Origin: Diphasiastrum complanatum
Taxonomy: Eukaryota > Streptophyta > Lycopodiopsida > Lycopodiales > Lycopodiaceae
NCBI GenBank assembly: GCA_029204225.1
Contig: CM055095.1
Span: forward strand, 29,470,414-29,534,413
Direction of reading: 5' to 3'
DNA: 64,000 nt
Positions 1 to 10,449 of this stretch are shown in pieces. The number at the start of each line of letters is the position of its first letter. Within the stretch, counting starts at the first letter, position 1. The position numbers were made by a program, and so were the translations under genes. The notes under the pieces were generated by a model. It did not search any database, had not been told where the DNA came from, and saw nothing but the letters and a program-made list of their open reading frames with translations.

Positions 1-199
1 GAAGAAAGGTGGAGTCCAAAGACTCGTCGCATGCAAAGCAAAACCCAAGGGCGTGGATATAGTCTACCCCACCCACCACGTGGGGTCTCGGGAACAAAGT
101 GAAACTGTGCCCTCGGCTGATCCTCTCTTGCATGAGGTTCACAAAATCAGTGTGCCCTTGAGCATCCTTCCATTCTGACTCCAGCTTTTTGTATTCACT
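1..199 (-). pseudogene. 3' visible exon of unknown multi-exon gene
   Basis: On the minus strand an acceptor (TTCATTGCAG) at 200-209 is followed by an uninterrupted frame that starts SEYKKLESEWKDAQGHTDF and continues through VNLMQERISRGHSF and GFCFACDESLD to the window edge. The phase (0) matches the donor of the next upstream exon at 666, so both appear to belong to one gene. No stop is seen in this exon. I do not recognise the protein; it follows a coiled-coil segment. The gene leaves the window at position 1. The exon call is well supported by frame and splice phase; the function is unknown. Confidence 0.5.
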
Positions 200-201
200 C
201 T

Positions 202-665
202 GCAATGAAAATCCGAATTATTACAAAATAGCACCAAACAATAAACAACAATACCAAACCATAGCCAACATTGTATATACTATACAATAGCTTCAAAACT
301 ATCAAGCATTTAAAAAAAAAACTACCAAACAATGCATAAAAGTGCCAAACAGTACTATAAAACGAATCCAGAAGTACCAAAAGTACCAAACATTGCATGG
401 AAAATGCCAAACAATATTAAAAAGAGAATCCAGAAGTACCAAAAGTACCAAAATTACCATAAAAGTATAGATCTATGGTACCAAAATCAACACATCATAA
501 AAGTACCCAAAACACCATAAAAGTATAATCTAGAAGTACCAAAAAGTACCAAAAAACAACATGAAAATTATTAAAATCTCCAAAGCTTTCATTATAATGA
601 CCACAGCGCGTCCATAAGCTTCAAAAGTAACAAACAGAAAAAGGAAGACTACCAAAAAAATTTAC
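202..665. repeat. intronic AGTACCAAA degenerate repeat, block 1
   Basis: Short, irregular units built on AGTACCAAA or AAAAGTACC recur through the interval between two phase-compatible exons. The array is not a regular microsatellite: units vary and are separated by AT-rich spacers. Open frames here are only repeat translation. Confidence 0.65.
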
Positions 666-1529
666 CTCCTCCTCTGCAACCCTTCCGAGGGACTAAGCAT
701 CCGTTTGCACTTCAACTTTTTTTAGCATGCGCCTTGTCAAAATGAGCTCATCATCCACTTCTTTTATCTCCTCTTCATTGGAAGGAATGTGTGTCCAAAG
801 CTCAAGAACGCGCTTCTCCAGCTCATGAATCTCGTCCTTGATTACTTGGACGACATTGTTCTCACCCTACCTGACCAGCAGTTCTTCCTTCTTCTTCTTC
901 ATGTTGTCCTTCAATTCTGACAGCCTTGCAAGCATCTACTCTGATCTTTCTACGAGTCTCTGATTCATCGCCTCCACCTCAAGCATATATCTTGGAGGGG
1001 AAAGAGCAGCGTGGGACACACTGTACTCACCTCTGAACTTGCTGGAGTGTTCTCTTTTGTCTCTAACTCTTATTTGCCCACTCTGAGGGGGGCCGTTAGC
1101 CCTGCTCCAATTTTCCAGTTTTTTTTGTAGGCCGTCCTTCTTGTTGATGGACATTGCAATCACATTCTCATCAAATCTCACCCATGCTATCTTGTGAGAG
1201 GCAGGGTCCAATTTGGCAGCCTTGCAGCAAAGGCATAGCATTTGGCGAATTTGGTTGTGATTTCGCCGCAGGATGGAGGAGCCTGGTACACCTTGTGGAA
1301 CAGCAGACGACAGTCATCCACAAACTGTGGATGCAGCTGGTTAAGATATATCTTAACATTTTTTTTGTATCCCAGCCTGAACACCGTCAACCACTGACTG
1401 TCTAGCAAATCAGTGTCTAGCAGGTCTTTTGCCAGCTTGCCATCTAGGCTCAAGCCATACTCTTCATGAAGCTCCTCGGTTGAGTAGCAGAACTTCCACA
1501 GGATCGGGTTCTCATCCATTTTGTTTTTC
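666..1529 (-). pseudogene. main exon of unknown coiled-coil protein, decayed
   Basis: The minus-strand exon begins after a good acceptor (CTGTTTTGCAG, 1530-1540) and reads MDENPILWKFCYSTEELHEE from 1519. After about 95 codons a shift near 1215-1240 moves the reading to KLDPASHKIAWVRFDENVIA. The second half is charged and heptad-like (LARLSELKDNMKKKKEELL, VIKDEIHELEKRVLELW), suggesting a coiled coil. Three in-frame stops occur, all TAG (after LVERSE, EELLVR and VQTDA). Each could be a former CAG. The exon ends GAG|GTAAAT at 665/664. I recognise no family. It may be a host pseudogene or the second gene of a DNA transposon. The frameshift could instead mark a short unseen intron. Confidence 0.5.
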
Positions 1530-1540
1530 CTGCAAAACAG

Positions 1541-2620
1541 ATTGTTAATTTTAACATAAACTGTTCATTGTAAATCCTCACATAGAAAGTACCAAATAAC
1601 CAAATAAAGTAGCAAAAGAAACTACCATAAGCAGTTTTTGAAAACTAAAAGCTATGTAGAAGAACCTACTAAAGTACAAAAGCAACTAAACTTTCCAAAA
1701 GTACTAAATTAAGGACCAAAATCTACTGATTACTACCAAAGTACCAGCTAGGTACAAAAGTACCAAAAGCAAAAAAAGTACCAAAGTACCAAAATCAGTA
1801 AAAGTACAAAAATCAGTACTACTTAAGTATCAGATGCAGCTAAAAAAATATTTAAGTACTAAATTAAGGACCAAAATTTGTTGATTACTACCAAAGTACC
1901 AGCTAAGTACAAAAGTATCAAAAGTACCAAAAGCCGAAAAAGCACCAAAGTACCAAAATCAATAAAAGTACCAAGATTAGTACTACTTTTGTACCAGATG
2001 CAGCTAAAGAAATATTTAAGCACCAAAAGCAAATAAAGTACCTAGCTAAGTAAGCAACAAAATAAGATAAAGTACCAAAGTTCAAATCTAAGTACCAAAC
2101 CAAGTATTAAAAGCAACAAAGTCCTACTTAAGTACCAAAATTAGCTAAAGTACCACCCTAATCCTAAAGCCCTCAAAGCAATTACAGTACGAGGGTAAAT
2201 AACTACCAAAATCAAATAAAGTACAAAAGTAGGCTGATTACTACCAGAACTACCAATTCAAGTACCAAAAGTAGCTAATGTACTACTTAAGTACGAAAAT
2301 CAGCTAAAGTACCAAAGTACAAGCTAAGTAGCAAAGTACCAGTTAAGTACCAAATCCATCTAAAGTACCAAATAAAGAACCAAAAGCAGCTAATTTTCAC
2401 CACATTATCAAAAGTACTAAAATAAGTACCAAAAGCAACTAAAGTACCATGTTAGGTATCAATAGCAGCTAAAGTACAAAATTAAGTACCAAAATCAATT
2501 AAAGTAGCCAATTAAGACCTAAAATTAGCTACAATTGTCGATTAAGAACCAAAAGTAGCTATTTATATCATAATACTAAAAGTGCTAAAAGTAACAAAAT
2601 TCATTACAGACAGAATCATA
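1541..2620. repeat. AGTACCAAA degenerate repeat, block 2
   Basis: About 1.1 kb of AGTACCAAA-type units, with longer near-repeats such as AAATTAAGGACCAAAAT followed by TGATTACTACCAAAGTACC at about 1710-1760 and 1863-1900. It fills the gap between the upstream candidate exon and the main exon, so it is probably a second intron carrying the same repeat as block 1. No other feature is seen in it. Confidence 0.65.
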
Positions 2621-2643
2621 TGATGTAATTTATCCTTTCTCGT

Positions 2644-2839
2644 TTTCTTGACCTGCCGCAGCAACCATCCCCTCAAACGATTCGTCAACTTCGAATGTGT
2701 GGTCTTCAGATTGATCCATGACACCCGTCCTAGCCGGTGATCCATCGTGGTAGCTGGTCCGTGGCTGTTTGTGTGTGTCGGTAGGATTTTCAGCATTCGC
2801 CTTAGAGACAACTTTGCACTTCCTTGCAGGTGCTCTCAT
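2644..2839 (-). pseudogene. possible upstream exon of the same unknown gene
   Basis: A minus-strand open stretch starts MRAPARKCKVVSKANAENP and continues SEDHTFEVDESFEGMVAAAG. A possible donor (GCAG|GTCAAG) lies near 2650, but its phase does not match the acceptor at 1530 exactly, so linkage to the main exon is only inferred from orientation, spacing and the shared repeat-filled gap. The composition is polar with a basic start. No domain is recognised. Confidence 0.3.
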
Positions 2840-2842
2840 CTT

Positions 2843-3262
2843 TCACAATACATGATCGAGAAAGCAACGACAGTAGAAAGCAATGATAGTAGGAAGCAAC
2901 GATAGAGATGTTGTGAAAGCAGAAAGGAACGAAAACAATGAACCGAAAAAAAAAAAAAAAAAAAACAAGAAAGCAAGAAAGCAAATTAGAATAAATTGAT
3001 AGCAAAAAGCAATTGTAGCAGAAAGCAAGATATCAGAAAGCAAGATAGCAGATGAACTGATAGCAGAAAGCAAGGTAGCAATGTGAATTGATCATAGCAA
3101 AAATCAACGATATGTTCACTGATGGCAGAAAGCAATCGTAGCAAAAAGCAAAATATCAGAAAGTCAGATAGCAGATGAACTAATAGCATGAAGCAAGATA
3201 ACAACGTGAATTGATCATAGCATAAAGCAACGATATGCTCACTGATAGCAGCAGAAAGCAAG
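2843..3262. repeat. AGCAGAAAGCAA repeat with 123-bp tandem unit
   Basis: A second degenerate repeat family with core TAGCAGAAAGCAA lies just upstream of the minus-strand gene. Its distal part is a clearer tandem: GATGAACTGATAGCA at 3051 returns as GATGAACTAATAGCA at 3174, a period of 123 bp with about two copies (about 2993-3254). A 20-bp A run sits at 2945-2964. ORFs rich in L, S and F on the minus strand are translations of this repeat. Confidence 0.6.
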
Positions 3263-4440
3263 GTTTCGAACAAAACTGATCATTTGGAGGGCAGAGCATT
3301 CAATCTCCAAATTCAAATTAGATAAAGTGGGCCCATAATTAGTAGGCCCATGTGATGAGTATGTTGATGATTGTCAAGGACGCCTTCACCTGCATTAACT
3401 CATGGGACCTATCATTTCCTCCAACAAGTGAGAAATGTATAACCATAAGTTTTGTATTGAAAATTGTGAGTAATAAAATCTAAAAAGTTTGACATATACT
3501 TTCAAAAGGTACTATGGAAAATAGGTTCTTTTTTTGTACCACCAAAACATGCTTTTAGCCTCAAATCCATACTTGATAAAGAGGTGCTATGTAAAAAAAA
3601 GCTCACCCAATCTATGACTTGGTAATTTTCAAAAAGATTATTCAAGACCTCAATGTTTTTCCAATGATGTCTATTGAAATTGACCCTTTCTAAATCTTTC
3701 CACCAAGACCTATCCAACTAGCCTAAAGATGCAAGGAAATCGAAAATTGAACGATTTCACTTTTGGAAATTTTCTGGCTAGATTCGATCCATTTTGTGCT
3801 CTCATCAAGAGCTGTCCTCTCTTTTTTTTTAAATAAACAATATACATCTCTCCCCTCCCCATTGCATTGTTTTTCTTAATTCCATTTTTCTCTTAGCTCC
3901 ATGCTACTCATGCTTCAAATTAATCATACATGCCCTTATGACAATGCAAAAGAAATGCCCATTTTCTTTCAGAGCTGATGCATAAGGCAGGCACATGCAT
4001 GCAATTGTTCGAGCTTGCAACAGATGGTTCAAGCACACTGTGTCTATATGATACGTCAGTGGCGGTAGGTGCAATTAATATTTGGATCATCTGCGTTTTA
4101 TTTTTTTTACAACATCTATAATGAAGAGAACCTCACCAAATAACAAGGTTTGCAACGAAACAAAATGAGCAAATAAAATTAAGACTTAAACTTCCTACTT
4201 CCCCTTAATCCCCTAGGTGATATCAAAGATAAGGGTGAGTCTTTCATCATATTGGCTACCCTGCATCAATCTTGTTATTAGGATATTCACCTTTTGCTTC
4301 AGGTCTGTCGTGATGTGAAGAGTCGAAACAAAAAATGTAACTGATTTATGTGGTTTTGATGTCTTTCTGGGTTTCATGGGAGGTCTACGTCTACTATACT
4401 AAATATCCTCCCTGTACCATTGGATTCATCACTGTTGTTC
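3263..4440. other. no recognisable gene
   Basis: AT-rich DNA. A 71-codon minus-strand frame at 3502-3717 (starts MDRSWWKDLERVNFNRHHW) has a protein-like composition but no recognised family and no supporting splice or start context. Nothing else stands out. Confidence 0.4.
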
Positions 4441-4444
4441 ATAT

Positions 4445-6190
4445 CTATGGTTGGGGATATGCCATCCTTACCTCCTCTCTAATTTTTGATTCAAGCCTTT
4501 TGACATCATTACTCATTTCAGAGTCATAGCCTGGCATGTCATTCTGCCAATGGAGTGTTTCAGCCAATATGTCTTGTGTTTTTTGACTAAGATTTTGGTC
4601 CTCTTTTCTAATAAGGTGTATTGTTGTATGCATACTTAGTGTGTCCTCGCAATCTTCAAATAGGTCATGTATACCATAGGATTCTTGGTTAAGGCCATCA
4701 GTGATAGGAGGTGTGATATTTCCGCTTTCGTAAGTCATTTGATAGTGGTCTACATGTCCAAATGTAGGGGAGTAGTTTATAGGGGCTATCCAAATTGGTT
4801 CATCTATTTCTTCCCATTCCAAATCTCTCATTGTCCTTATTTAGAGATATAGATTGATTGCTTTGATCGCTATATATCGAGGGTACTACCTCCTCAAATT
4901 TGGTGGCCTTACTAGGACTCACCTACCGGCATGCACTCTTTTTCATCCACTCTTTTCTAGGGGGGGTCTGCTTGTAACTCACTTTGGGTTATCGTCAGTA
5001 CTCCCACCCTAGCGTCTATGGGTACATGTGTTCTTACTAAGCGTGTCAAGATTCTCTTGTCACTAGCTTTGACTCATCTATTCTGAGGGGTGCTCCCATG
5101 ATTTTCAGTCCATAGGCTTACACTTTCATCAATATGGTTTCTATTATTGACTAGCCCACTATTCACTTCATCCCCTTGTATCTGATGGTATTCTTCTAGT
5201 TGACTTGTTCCTCCATAAAGCATCTTAGTGTGACTCAACATCTTACCTCCCTCATCACATTCTGGCTTAGGTAAGTACTGTAGGAGTGCATTCATCTCAT
5301 CAGTCTTGCATTCCATATCATAAGCATTTTCATTCCTATGGTGTGGTTCCTCTTGTGTTCTACAAGGTTTGATAAACTTTTTATTCACTTCATTTTGGGT
5401 ATGATAGTTGGGCATTACACTCTCTCTCAAATGTGTAAGTTGGTCTGAGTTCCGATGGGGGTTGATGTTTTGGCATTGGAATGTGGCCCAATTAACCTCT
5501 TCTACAATTTGTGCTCTAGATACTGCTTCCTCAAACGATGAAAATCCTGATTGGTGTACCCTAGCTGGATATCTACATGTAATTCTCTAAGGAAGAAAGT
5601 CGTTACTAATTCAGGTGGTATATTAGTTGCTAGCCCAAGGTTCAATTGGCGGACCAATTCTTTGAGTGTATGGTCTCACTCGGCTCCTGTTGTATCATAG
5701 TCAAGGTAAACATCAGGTTGTTGACATTGTATGTGGGTCTGAATTCATTTAAAAACACTCGAGATTGATCCTCCAGTGTGTTGATAGAATTTGTGGATAA
5801 GTTATAGTACCATGTTTTGGCTTCTCCTATCAGAGTTGTGGAGAACAACAACATTCTATGTGTAGTATTTGTGATTCTACTAATGGCCACCAATGTGTTA
5901 AATTCCTCGATATGTCTATTTGTATCTTCATCAGTGTCCCACTCGGGCACTGTCTCATCGTCTGCACTCTCTTTCTCACTCTTTCTATCACAACCCACCT
6001 TATTTGGATCTAGTTCAATTTCATCTTCAATCACGGTCTCCCACTCAGATCTATCACTATACGTCTCAACTAGAGTAGGGATCTCATTCTCACTGTCATG
6101 GCATGTCAACGATTCTCCTATTTTCGGTTCTGATTGAATATCCTCAAGACATTCTAGTATAATCTCTAATTCACCTTCTGAGCTATTTCA
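4445..6190 (-). pseudogene. LTR-retrotransposon gag-like remnant
   Basis: A minus-strand series of frames, broken by stops and shifts. The first (6109-5642) contains a capsid-like gag core: IEEFNTLVAISRIT, LIGEAKTWYYNLS and TLEDQSRVFLNEF, matching the Retrotrans_gag pattern in which a conserved W-Y pair is followed by a helix ending in F. Downstream acidic frames (5430-5074, starting MRESVMPNYHTQN; 4831-4445, starting MRDLEWEEIDEPIW) are collinear but unrecognised. No protease, RT or integrase follows. A Ty3/gypsy origin is inferred from the gag type only. Confidence 0.5.
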
Positions 6191-6236
6191 TGTGAATGTG
6201 TAACTGTCAAGATATGGACAAACTAGCTACATTGTC

Positions 6237-6617
6237 TTGCAATATTTTATTGTTGGAGTTGTACTAGCATTCTTGGCTGGTTTTGTTGATGGAAATGAAA
6301 CTATTGGAGGTTCATTATATCACTCATTCAAGCCTAAGTTCTCAACTGCTGAGCTACTTGGTGCCAATACTTGGAAATTGTCAATTTTTGGTGAATTCAT
6401 CTTCATTTTCTTGTGTCAACAAGTAGATCTTGAAGATGGACTAGTGCTACCACTTAGTTATATGGAGTCATGTGATGCTGAATTAGCATCATTGATGTAC
6501 TCACTTACTCATGGATTTCCAAGGTTTGATGGTTTCTTGTGGCAAGATGGAGATGGAGGCTCATTCATGGAGTTTTATGGTAGAGACATATCAAGAAAGG
6601 ACAAAGATAGAGGATAA
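6237..6617 (+). other. unrecognised open frame upstream of LTR L1
   Basis: A 126-codon frame starts MQYFIVGVVLAFLAGFVDGN with a hydrophobic first 20 residues. Its composition is not clearly coding and it has no recognised domain. It lies in what would be the 3' internal part of the element ending in LTR L1 (PPT near 6892). Most likely non-functional element sequence. Confidence 0.2.
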
Positions 6618-6902
6618 AAACAAGCATTGGATGATCACTCATATTTATTGTTTGGTTGCTGTAATTTTCCAAAGAGTTCAAAGTTTGAAATATGGAGGAA
6701 TAATTTCATTCACATTCTACTTGGTTCTTCATGTTCTAGTTATATCTTGATGCATAAAATTGATGTAAGAAATAGTGAAGCATCCAATTTGGACACTACT
6801 TTAGAACATTAGAAAGAAGATCTATACTTAAGATGGAGATCATTCTAAAGTTGGATCGAAGTACTGTGGTTAAAACTATGCCAAAACTAGTTGAAGAGGG
6901 AG

Positions 6903-7300
6903 TGTGAGAGATTTTAACAAGTTTAGTCATATTTTGGTAAATTATCAATTGAGGCCAAAACTCATTTTAGACTTATTGATAAACTTTTTGAAGTTATATT
7001 AGTTTAAGATATATTTGATAAACACTTTTTGAAAGTGTGGGAAAGTTGGTAGTCAAGTTTGAGAGAGATTCAAATTTGAACTTTGGGTACATTGAATTTA
7101 GTCCCAAAATAGTAGGGTTTTTCATATTGGAGGGAAAGCCAAGTGGCAAAGTAGGGTTTGGACCTACTATATATTGTTGTGACTCGTGGAGAAAGGGATC
7201 TTCTCTCTTATCTCTCTCATTTCATCATTATACATGGTTCTCTTTGGGTTCTACTACTCGTTGGTGCACTCTCATGATGTTATCTTGCAATTCTGTGTAG
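6903..7300 (+). mobile_element. LTR L1 (3' LTR, family L)
   Basis: A purine-rich tract (TTGAAGAGGGAG) directly precedes TGTGAGAGATTTTAAC, the expected polypurine-tract to 3'-LTR arrangement. The next 300 bp recurs at 9945-10240. The 3' edge is uncertain, placed near TTCTGTGTAGAATG. No autonomous coding region of the family is intact nearby. Confidence 0.5.
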
Positions 7301-7528
7301 AATGATCATTTATTGTTATTTTTGGTTCCACACATGTGAAATATAGTAGGTTACTGTAATTGTACGGACAACAACTATATTTTATGTTTTGGTTCATGTT
7401 TGATCAATATCTCTTAGAGTTTGCATCTCATTTTGTATGTAGATGCTCATTTTTCTACATTGGCAGGATTGTTGGTTTGCTCTTTTTTGTAACCAAAGAT
7501 CAGAGACATGGATATGGATCTTGAATAA

Positions 7529-7789
7529 TCTGAAATCCTTCACAGAAACATCACTGCATATATAATTAGTTCTATTTGTCACCCTTCATTAAATAATTGT
7601 GACTTTAAAGAATACAACAATGGAAAAGAAGATTATTTTTCTAGATATGTGAAAGCTACATATGTAATGGTTTGTGCAATCAGACCTATTAAATGTGGTG
7701 AAGAAGTTTTCATCAACTATAGCTTCAATCTTCCTCTACCACAATGTGTACAAAAAGTTTTGAGCCAAGCACAGCCATGTGCATTGTAA
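7529..7789 (+). pseudogene. SET-domain-like gene fragment
   Basis: An open plus-strand frame ends at TAA 7787-7789. It contains ICHPSLNNC followed about 35 residues later by CAIRPIKCGEEVFINYSF. These correspond to the two C-terminal SET methyltransferase motifs, NHSCxPN (degenerate here) and GEExxxxY (intact). A possible acceptor TCCTTCACAG sits at 7535-7544, so it may be a single exon. The N-terminal SET half and any pre-SET are absent. It lies between retroelement LTR sequence and a CACTA scrap and is most likely a captured or stranded fragment. The family call rests on motif spacing only. Confidence 0.5.
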
Positions 7790-7799
7790 ATACTAAAAG

Positions 7800-8360
7800 T
7801 ACATCCTTTTCATTCGAGTTCAATTTGGATGTCTTATTTGACTTTCAATTTGGATATGATGTTCGCTTTGGATGTCTTGTTTAATTTACATTTGATATGA
7901 TATTTGATGTTAAGCTTTTGCAAATAATGTTCAATTTCAATGTCATGTTCGATTAAGATGTCTTATTCAAGTTTCAAATTGGACATGATGTTTGATGTTT
8001 AGGTTTTAGAAATAATATTCAATTCTCATGCCTTGTTTAAGTTTCAATTTGAATACAATGTTCGATTTTGATGTCATATTTAAGTTTCAATTTGGATGAT
8101 GCTCAGTGTTTAGGTTTTAACACAAAATATTCAACTATATTGAAACTATATACAATAGTTTGAAACTTATTAGCTACACATTCTTGATATTCAATAGTTG
8201 AATTATAAGATGATATCTCTTATTCAAGAACGTGAATAGTCTTAGTAGTTGTATTTGTGTTTTTTGAAAATCATATTCAATTTTTATATCTTGATTTAAG
8301 TTCCAATTTGTACATATTGTTGTTCAATTTTGATGTCTTATTTTTTTTTCCCATGTTTGA
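7800..8360. repeat. degenerate AT-rich repeat (TTCAATTTGGAT type)
   Basis: Phrases such as TTCAATTTGGATGTCTT, GATGTTCGATT and TTTAGGTTTTAGAAATAAT recur every 90-110 bp (the latter near 7911, 8000 and 8110). The copies are diverged. No gene is seen. Confidence 0.5.
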
Positions 8361-8699
8361 AGGACTATGAATCGTCATCTAGTTCTAGTGACGATGATCA
8401 TAGACATTCCATATCCTCCACAAGATTGGAATACAATGGGCCCCACATATAGATTAATTATCTCGTCGTGAGCGAATGGGATTACGAGCCATGATGAGAA
8501 TAGATGAACAACCATGTTGCAAGACAAATTGGTCTCGACTTAACTCTTCTTCTTTCTCGAAATTAAGTTCAAGTGATGAACATGATTGTTCTATGCAAGA
8601 TGAAGTTGAGATTATGAACAACTTGATAAATGATGTCTATGAGCATCATGAAAATAATCCCTTGCATAACTCATGAATTGGCATGCTAGCCATCGTTCT

Positions 8700-8860
8700 T
8701 CAGATGGGGTTATGAGAGTACCCTCAAATTCTCTTGCATGGCAACACATTGTCCATGCTTTGCAAGAGAATCTAGATATATAAGGTTTGGACTTGCAACA
8801 AGAACATCTTTGTTAGCACTTTTAATTCCTGAAAAACATAAAGTAAAAAATATGGATGTC
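8700..8860 (+). pseudogene. CACTA (En/Spm) TNP2 transposase scrap
   Basis: The plus strand reads MRVPSNSLAWQHIVHA, then after a shift RESRYIRFGLAT, then LLALLIPEKHKVKNMDV. In CACTA Transposase_21 proteins these appear in order as the LAWK, RNVRLGL and MLALLIPGP...DVY segments, so this is a compressed, internally deleted copy. The stretch between GLAT and LLALL (the region with NYNLPPW) is missing. It ends at a junction with copia integrase at 8860/8861. Confidence 0.55.
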
Positions 8861-9330
8861 ACCACAAGCTACACACCACAGCAGAATGGAGTAGTCGAGA
8901 GAAAGAACTAAACACTACTCAATGCAGCACGATCAATGATGTCAAACGCTCAACTACCCAAGAATTTTTTGGGCTGAAGCAATTTCAATAGCTTGCTACC
9001 TGCAGAACTAAAGTAGTCGACTCAAAGACTCCATTAGAAGCCTTTCATGGATACAAAGTTAGTCTGAAGCACCTCCAAGTGGTTGGTTGTCTTTGCTACG
9101 TGCAGATTCTGTTTGACCTGAGAAAGAAACTTGATCCTTTCAGTTGCAGAAGTATTTTCATCGGGTACTCAATGTCACACAAAGCCTATTGAATCTACGA
9201 TATTGAATTAGACCACAGTCAAGACGCCACCTTCCTCGAAGATGGATTTTATGACTTCAAGCAAAAGCAGCCATTGCAAATGTTCATTCCAATGACTCCC
9301 ATTACCATCAACAGGCTTCGACCTACGATT
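8861..9330 (+). pseudogene. copia integrase C-terminal fragment
   Basis: Starts at TTSYTPQQNGVVERKN, the copia integrase block after the third catalytic residue. It continues through LLNAARSMM and FWAEAISIACYL, and later frames give the GYS...KAY..Y region. Stops and shifts are frequent (VVERKN is followed by TAA). There is no RT downstream. Sequence at 9409 onward (TGTTAGAAGGTCTG) looks like the start of another LTR. Confidence 0.6.
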
Positions 9331-9944
9331 GTTTCGACAGCAAACGAAGATACTCATGTCGCACAACAAGGAGAATCATCATCTCAGCAACCTGACTATT
9401 GTTAGAAGGTCTGTTTGAATTCAACAAGAGCTTGACTGTTATATCCCTCTGAAATTCATCAGTTATGATGAACTTGTCTCTGTCATAAATCGAGAGGACA
9501 GGCGGCGGAAGCTTGAGCGTAGGCGTGTATTGAACAAAAACACAACAGTTAGCAGCAAAAAATTTCAGAATGAATCATTCATAGCAAATGAACAATACAG
9601 GAATGAGACAAAAATTGCACTTTGATTAATATCAATTGCGAGTCCAATGGCTTGAACCGATAACTTCAGCTTGTTGAGCGTGATAACGCTGGCTACTGAA
9701 GAACTCTGATTATAATGTTAAAAACACTTACATTGCTTGATTTAGCTAGTAGTATATATTTACAAGTGTCTTCAAAAAATATCTTAGAAGCATTGAATGC
9801 TATTTATGCTAGTCTTTGTATATGTACAAAGTGGGTAACCGCCCTTGGGATATTTAGCGGTCCAGCTGTTTTTAGGGTTCATGAAGCATAGGACTTCACT
9901 TGGAGTGTTATCAAAGTCCATGCTAAAACTATTTGAAGAGGAAG
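9331..9944. other. unassigned retroelement-like DNA
   Basis: No coding frame is recognised. The last 30 bp before 9945 (CTAAAACTATTTGAAGAGGA) match the PPT-side internal end of LTR L1 at about 6870-6900, so at least the right edge is internal sequence of family L. Confidence 0.35.
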
Positions 9945-10240
9945 TGTGAGAAATTCAACTAGTTTAGTCATATTTGTTACATTTCTATATTTGGTAGTTG
10001 AGGCCAATTTTCATATTAGACTTAGAAGTTGACTTTTCAAAGTTATATTAGTCTAAAAGTATTTTGAATAAACACTTTGTGAAAGTGTGGAAAATGTTGA
10101 AGTCGAGTTTCAGTTTATTCAAATTTGAACGTTGGGTACATTGAATATAGTCCCAAAAAATAGTAGGATTTTTCATATTGGAGGGAAACCAAGTGGCAAT
10201 TTAGGTTTTGGACCTGCTATAATTGTTGTTTTTCTATCTT
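9945..10240 (+). mobile_element. LTR L2 (second copy of family L)
   Basis: Begins TGTGAGAAATTC after a purine tract and stays alignable with L1 through the GTACATTGAAT, TTTTTCATATTGGAGGGAAA and GTTTTGGACCTGCTAT blocks. It then diverges, with a different tail up to the next LTR at 10303. Both L copies are in the same orientation and both retain the PPT side. Confidence 0.5.
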
Positions 10241-10449
10241 AAGATATCTCGATCTCGAGGAGGTAGTGCATTGGGCCTATATCTATCATTTCGAATTCCT
10301 TCTGTTATGGCCATATTCAGCTAAGGACATGGAATAGTCCTAATATGGTAGACCGGCCCTCCAGTGTTCGAGATTATTGGCCACGCTTAGATTTAATTCC
10401 ACTCCAATGCTGGAATATCAATCCACAATCTAGAGAGAACTATCAAACA

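Noticed and set aside
666-960. Reassignment of TAG to glutamine, as in some ulvophyte algae
   Set aside because: TAA and TGA stops at Gln and Trp positions are equally common in nearby elements, frameshifts accompany them, and the ARF GAP exons use no in-frame TAG. Decay explains all of it.
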